Below, one piece after another: positions 4,499-6,206 of a DNA stretch of 6,206 nt. Origin of the DNA: JBAZLV01 sp964586075 (GTDB lineage: Bacteria > Nitrospirota > UBA9217); assembly GCA_964586075.1 (NCBI GenBank), contig CAZPGZ010000066.1, positions 1-6,206 of the forward strand, in the 5' to 3' direction. The notes beneath the pieces are model-generated. The model was not told the origin of the DNA, made no database searches, and saw nothing but the letters and a program-made list of their open reading frames with translations. Position 1 is the first letter of the stretch, and each line of letters begins with the position of its first letter. Both the position numbers and the translations under genes were made by a program.

Positions 4499-6206
4499 AC
4501 ACCCTCCCGTATTTGATTCTCGAAAAGGACCGCTCTTTTTTCTTCCATATCATTATCAAAATCTGGATCATTTGTTTTTTCATCAAGATCCAATCCATTG
4601 TAATCATCAATTGCATGACCAATTTCATGGCCCAAGCCAATAAATGGTTTCCTTTTATAACTGCCATATTTGTTCCTACCACCTTGACAACTATCCGCTT
4701 CATACTCAATGTAACGTGACAGAAAGTTACTTTTATATCTATTGCCAGCTCCTTTTCTTGCCGGAGGCTTAATTAGAACTGTATATTTGGTATCATTCTT
4801 TAACTTCATATAATCCTTATATGCTTTCACACTATCTGCGTTTTTGTTTATTCGGGCATTATATGCAAGAGCATTTTCAATTGCCTTTAGATCTCTTTCA
4901 ATTTGGCTTCTTAAGGTAGCAGAGCAGCCCGGACACACTTTGAATTTTAACCCCACGGTGTCGATATAATTAACTGTATTGTTGTAAACATACCCAAATA
5001 GATTCATCCCACCCAATAACCCAATCGGATCTGCCTCCACGTACCTCCCTATGCCTGGATTATAATCCCTGAAATAGTTATAGTTGAGTCCGGACTCGGC
5101 ATCATAGTATTGGCCCGGAAACCGCAAGTTCAAGGTCGCCGTCCCCGTTACCGCCGCCCCATCCCCGAACGGCCTGTTCTCGATCTCCCAGATTATCGCC
5201 CTGGCCGCATCCGTCATCATCACCGGCGTACCCAGGTGATCGGTATGGATGTACTGCGTACCGCTGCCATCGATCTTGGCCAGGGGAATCCCGTTCAGGT
5301 AGACATACTCGGCCTGCATTGCGCCGCTAGCACTGCTTTCGGCAATGAGTTGGCCGTTCTGGTCATAGTGATAGACAGTGACCGTTCCACCGACGGTCTT
5401 CTTCACCCTTTGACCGTTGGCGTTGTAGACGTAATTCCCGGTCTGAGTCGAAGCCGACTGGATCAGCCGCTGGTTCTGGTTGTAGGTGAAGATCTTCGCG
5501 TTTTCAGAGAGCGTGTTGCCGTTGGCGTCGGAGGTGAAGCTTGAAGGGTTCGCCCCGGTGATGGCGGAGAGCCTGTTGTTGCCGGTTGCGTAGGCGTATG
5601 TGCTCGTACCAGACCCGTCCACCTGGGTCAGGCGGTTCCCCACCGGGTCCAGGGTCCAGGAGAGCGATCCCCACGGCCCGTTGGCCGTTGCCAGCCGGTT
5701 CAGGTTATCGTAAGTGTAGGACTTGTTCTTCGTGTTGTCCAGATTGTTTACGATGCCGGTTACGTTGCCGCCTGCGTCATAGCCATAGGTGAGGCTCTGC
5801 AGGGTTCCGGCCTGTAGGGTTGATACCCGGTACTGGCTGTCGTAGCCGAAGCTCCCGGCAAGATTGTTGCCGAAGGTTATGGCATTCATGCCGCCGAAGG
5901 GCTTGTAGCTAATGCCGGAAGCGAGGGTTGCGCTATTGTTCAGCACTCCGGTCACCCGGCTGTTCGTGTAGTTGTAGGTGATCACCCGGCCCGAGGGATA
6001 GGTGACGGTCCTGTTGTTGCCGTTCTGGTCGTAGGTGTACTGGGTCAGGTAGGCAACGCCGTCGATGTTCCGAGTTTCCTTCGCTATCTGGCCTTTCTTC
6101 GTATATTCGTAGGTGGTGGACCCGCTCTGGTCAGTGACGGTGCACAGCCTTCCCTTGCCGTTGACGCAGGAGTCGTAGGCATAGGTGATGTCGGCATCGG
6201 AGGGGA
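4462..6206 (-). CDS. Rhs/YD-repeat polymorphic toxin with metallopeptidase tip (5' end outside window)
   Basis: The frame is open to the window edge, so the in-frame GTG at 5985 is not the start; 73 further codons upstream read YD-repeat sequence (YAYDSC, TTYEYTKKGQ, QYTYDQNGN). The 580 visible residues hold repeated YxYDxxGN/GR units that build the hollow Rhs beta-shell, then the Rhs core end (HTDHLGTP, RFPGQYYDAESGLNYNYFRDY, GRYVEADPIGLLGGMNL) and a second Asp motif in YIDTVGL. The two Asp motifs (DPIG and DTVG, 19 residues apart) are those linked to self-cleavage that frees the tip. The last 161 residues are the toxin tip with HEIGH. The protein would be exported, probably by a type VI system, and deliver the tip into a rival cell; no secretion gene is in view. 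The core is GC-rich and the tip AT-rich, a sharp change near 4948 typical of swapped tips. Confidence 0.93.
   Translation of the reverse strand, partial: PSDADITYAYDSCVNGKGRLCTVTDQSGSTTYEYTKKGQIAKETRNIDGVAYLTQYTYDQNGNNRTVTYPSGRVITYNYTNSRVTGVLNNSATLASGISYKPFGGMNAITFGNNLAGSFGYDSQYRVSTLQAGTLQSLTYGYDAGGNVTGIVNNLDNTKNKSYTYDNLNRLATANGPWGSLSWTLDPVGNRLTQVDGSGTSTYAYATGNNRLSAITGANPSSFTSDANGNTLSENAKIFTYNQNQRLIQSASTQTGNYVYNANGQRVKKTVGGTVTVYHYDQNGQLIAESSASGAMQAEYVYLNGIPLAKIDGSGTQYIHTDHLGTPVMMTDAARAIIWEIENRPFGDGAAVTGTATLNLRFPGQYYDAESGLNYNYFRDYNPGIGRYVEADPIGLLGGMNLFGYVYNNTVNYIDTVGLKFKVCPGCSATLRSQIERDLKAIENALAYNARINKNADSVKAYKDYMKLKNDTKYTVLIKPPARKGAGNRYKSNFLSRYIEYEADSCQGGRNKYGSYKRKPFIGLGHEIGHAIDDYNGLDLDEKTNDPDFDNDMEEKRAVLFENQIREGVWADPNMFRPKY
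4465..4947 (-). other. Toxin tip A: zincin metallopeptidase domain, M91/NleD-like
   Basis: This 161-residue tip follows the hinge residue Leu of YIDTVGL. Tip residues 107-111 are HEIGH (bases 4629-4615) inside IGLGHEIGHAIDD, the zinc-binding HExxH of zincin peptidases, with E108 as the expected catalytic base. Downstream, EEKRAVLFENQIREGV (135-150) offers E135 or E136 as a third zinc ligand, and EN.IR followed by FRPKY at the end is the pattern I associate with the M91 (NleD-type effector) family. The first part (KVCPGCSATLRSQIERDLKA) is helical with a CxxC. It should cut a protein substrate in the target cell; the substrate cannot be read from sequence. Family assignment is by motif recall. 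Confidence 0.75.
4502..4508 (-). promoter_or_regulatory. Ribosome binding site inside the Rhs toxin end
   Basis: GGGAGGG on the minus strand, with GGAGG ending 4 bases before the ATG at 4498. It lies in the coding sequence for the last toxin residues and supports the overlapping start of the candidate immunity gene. Confidence 0.65.
5002..5166 (-). repeat. 165-bp Rhs core-end repeat, copy A (in the full-length gene)
   Basis: Partner of 3823-3987. Similarity is continuous and gapless from the codons for GDGA to those for GGMN and breaks down at both ends: upstream where the orphan loses the core, and downstream in the hinge, where only scattered similarity (NYIDT) remains before the tips diverge fully. 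Confidence 0.9.

Noticed and set aside
4386..4709. Minus-strand frame 4386-4709, and similarly 3588-3812; plus-strand 4513-4719.
   Set aside because: Alternate-frame shadows across the metallopeptidase tip, its partner and tip B; low-complexity and without a ribosome binding site or family features.
5110..5544. Open frame on the plus strand, also 5586-5792.
   Set aside because: Antisense to GC-rich Rhs core; Arg/Pro/Val-rich shadow sequence with no family character.
4462..5985. An Rhs gene starting at the GTG at 5985.
   Set aside because: The same frame continues without a stop to the window edge and still encodes YD repeats, so the GTG is an internal Val codon.
1..6206. CRISPR array, tRNA, rRNA or riboswitch.
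   Set aside because: No regularly spaced direct repeats, and no cloverleaf or conserved RNA core was seen on either strand.

Overview
The window is the 3' part of an Rhs (rearrangement hotspot / YD-repeat) polymorphic-toxin locus. Every sizeable gene lies on the minus strand, so it reads from position 6206 down to 188. The style of the Rhs core (GC-rich YD repeats ending in DPIGLLGG and a short hinge) joined to AT-rich tips would fit a Geobacter-like or other Desulfuromonadota bacterium. That placement is an impression from sequence style, not proof; only Gram-negative origin is reasonably supported, by an immunity lipoprotein and secreted or membrane-anchored partners.

Layout in reading order. 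(1) 6206-4462: the C-terminal 580 residues of a large Rhs protein, open through the window edge. It ends in a 161-residue toxin tip with a HEIGH zinc-metallopeptidase motif resembling the M91/NleD-like effector peptidases (module A). (2) 4498-4001: a small gene overlapping the toxin end, with a strong ribosome binding site and an N-terminal signal or anchor helix; the likely immunity protein A. (3) 3987-3376: a displaced Rhs C-terminal end with no normal start. It begins with a 165-bp copy (about 86% identical by eye) of the main gene's core end and carries a different tip ending in a glycine-rich hydrophobic stretch (module B). (4) 3350-3042: a 102-residue predicted cytosolic protein with an excellent ribosome binding site, likely immunity protein B. 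(5) 2914-1313: an intact IS1182-type DDE transposase with its own promoter, the core of an insertion sequence whose ends I could not define. (6) 1140-694: a third tip (module C) that keeps only 14 residues of the Rhs hinge, then a domain with DAFRH, HE and MDLxNN motifs. (7) 697-188: a lipoprotein, likely immunity protein C, with a non-standard start. (8) 157-64: a 94-bp element bounded by 22-bp inverted repeats, lying between the locus and the last 16 codons of a converging plus-strand gene (2-52).

How it fits together: this looks like one full-length Rhs toxin with its immunity gene, followed by a stack of orphan toxin-tip/immunity cassettes. The duplicated core segment gives the homology by which an orphan tip could recombine into the main gene and change the toxin, while the retained immunity genes keep the cell protected. 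The insertion sequence sits exactly between cassettes B and C and appears to have removed the core homology of cassette C. None of the three immunity assignments is proven; they rest on position, size, overlap and localisation signals.
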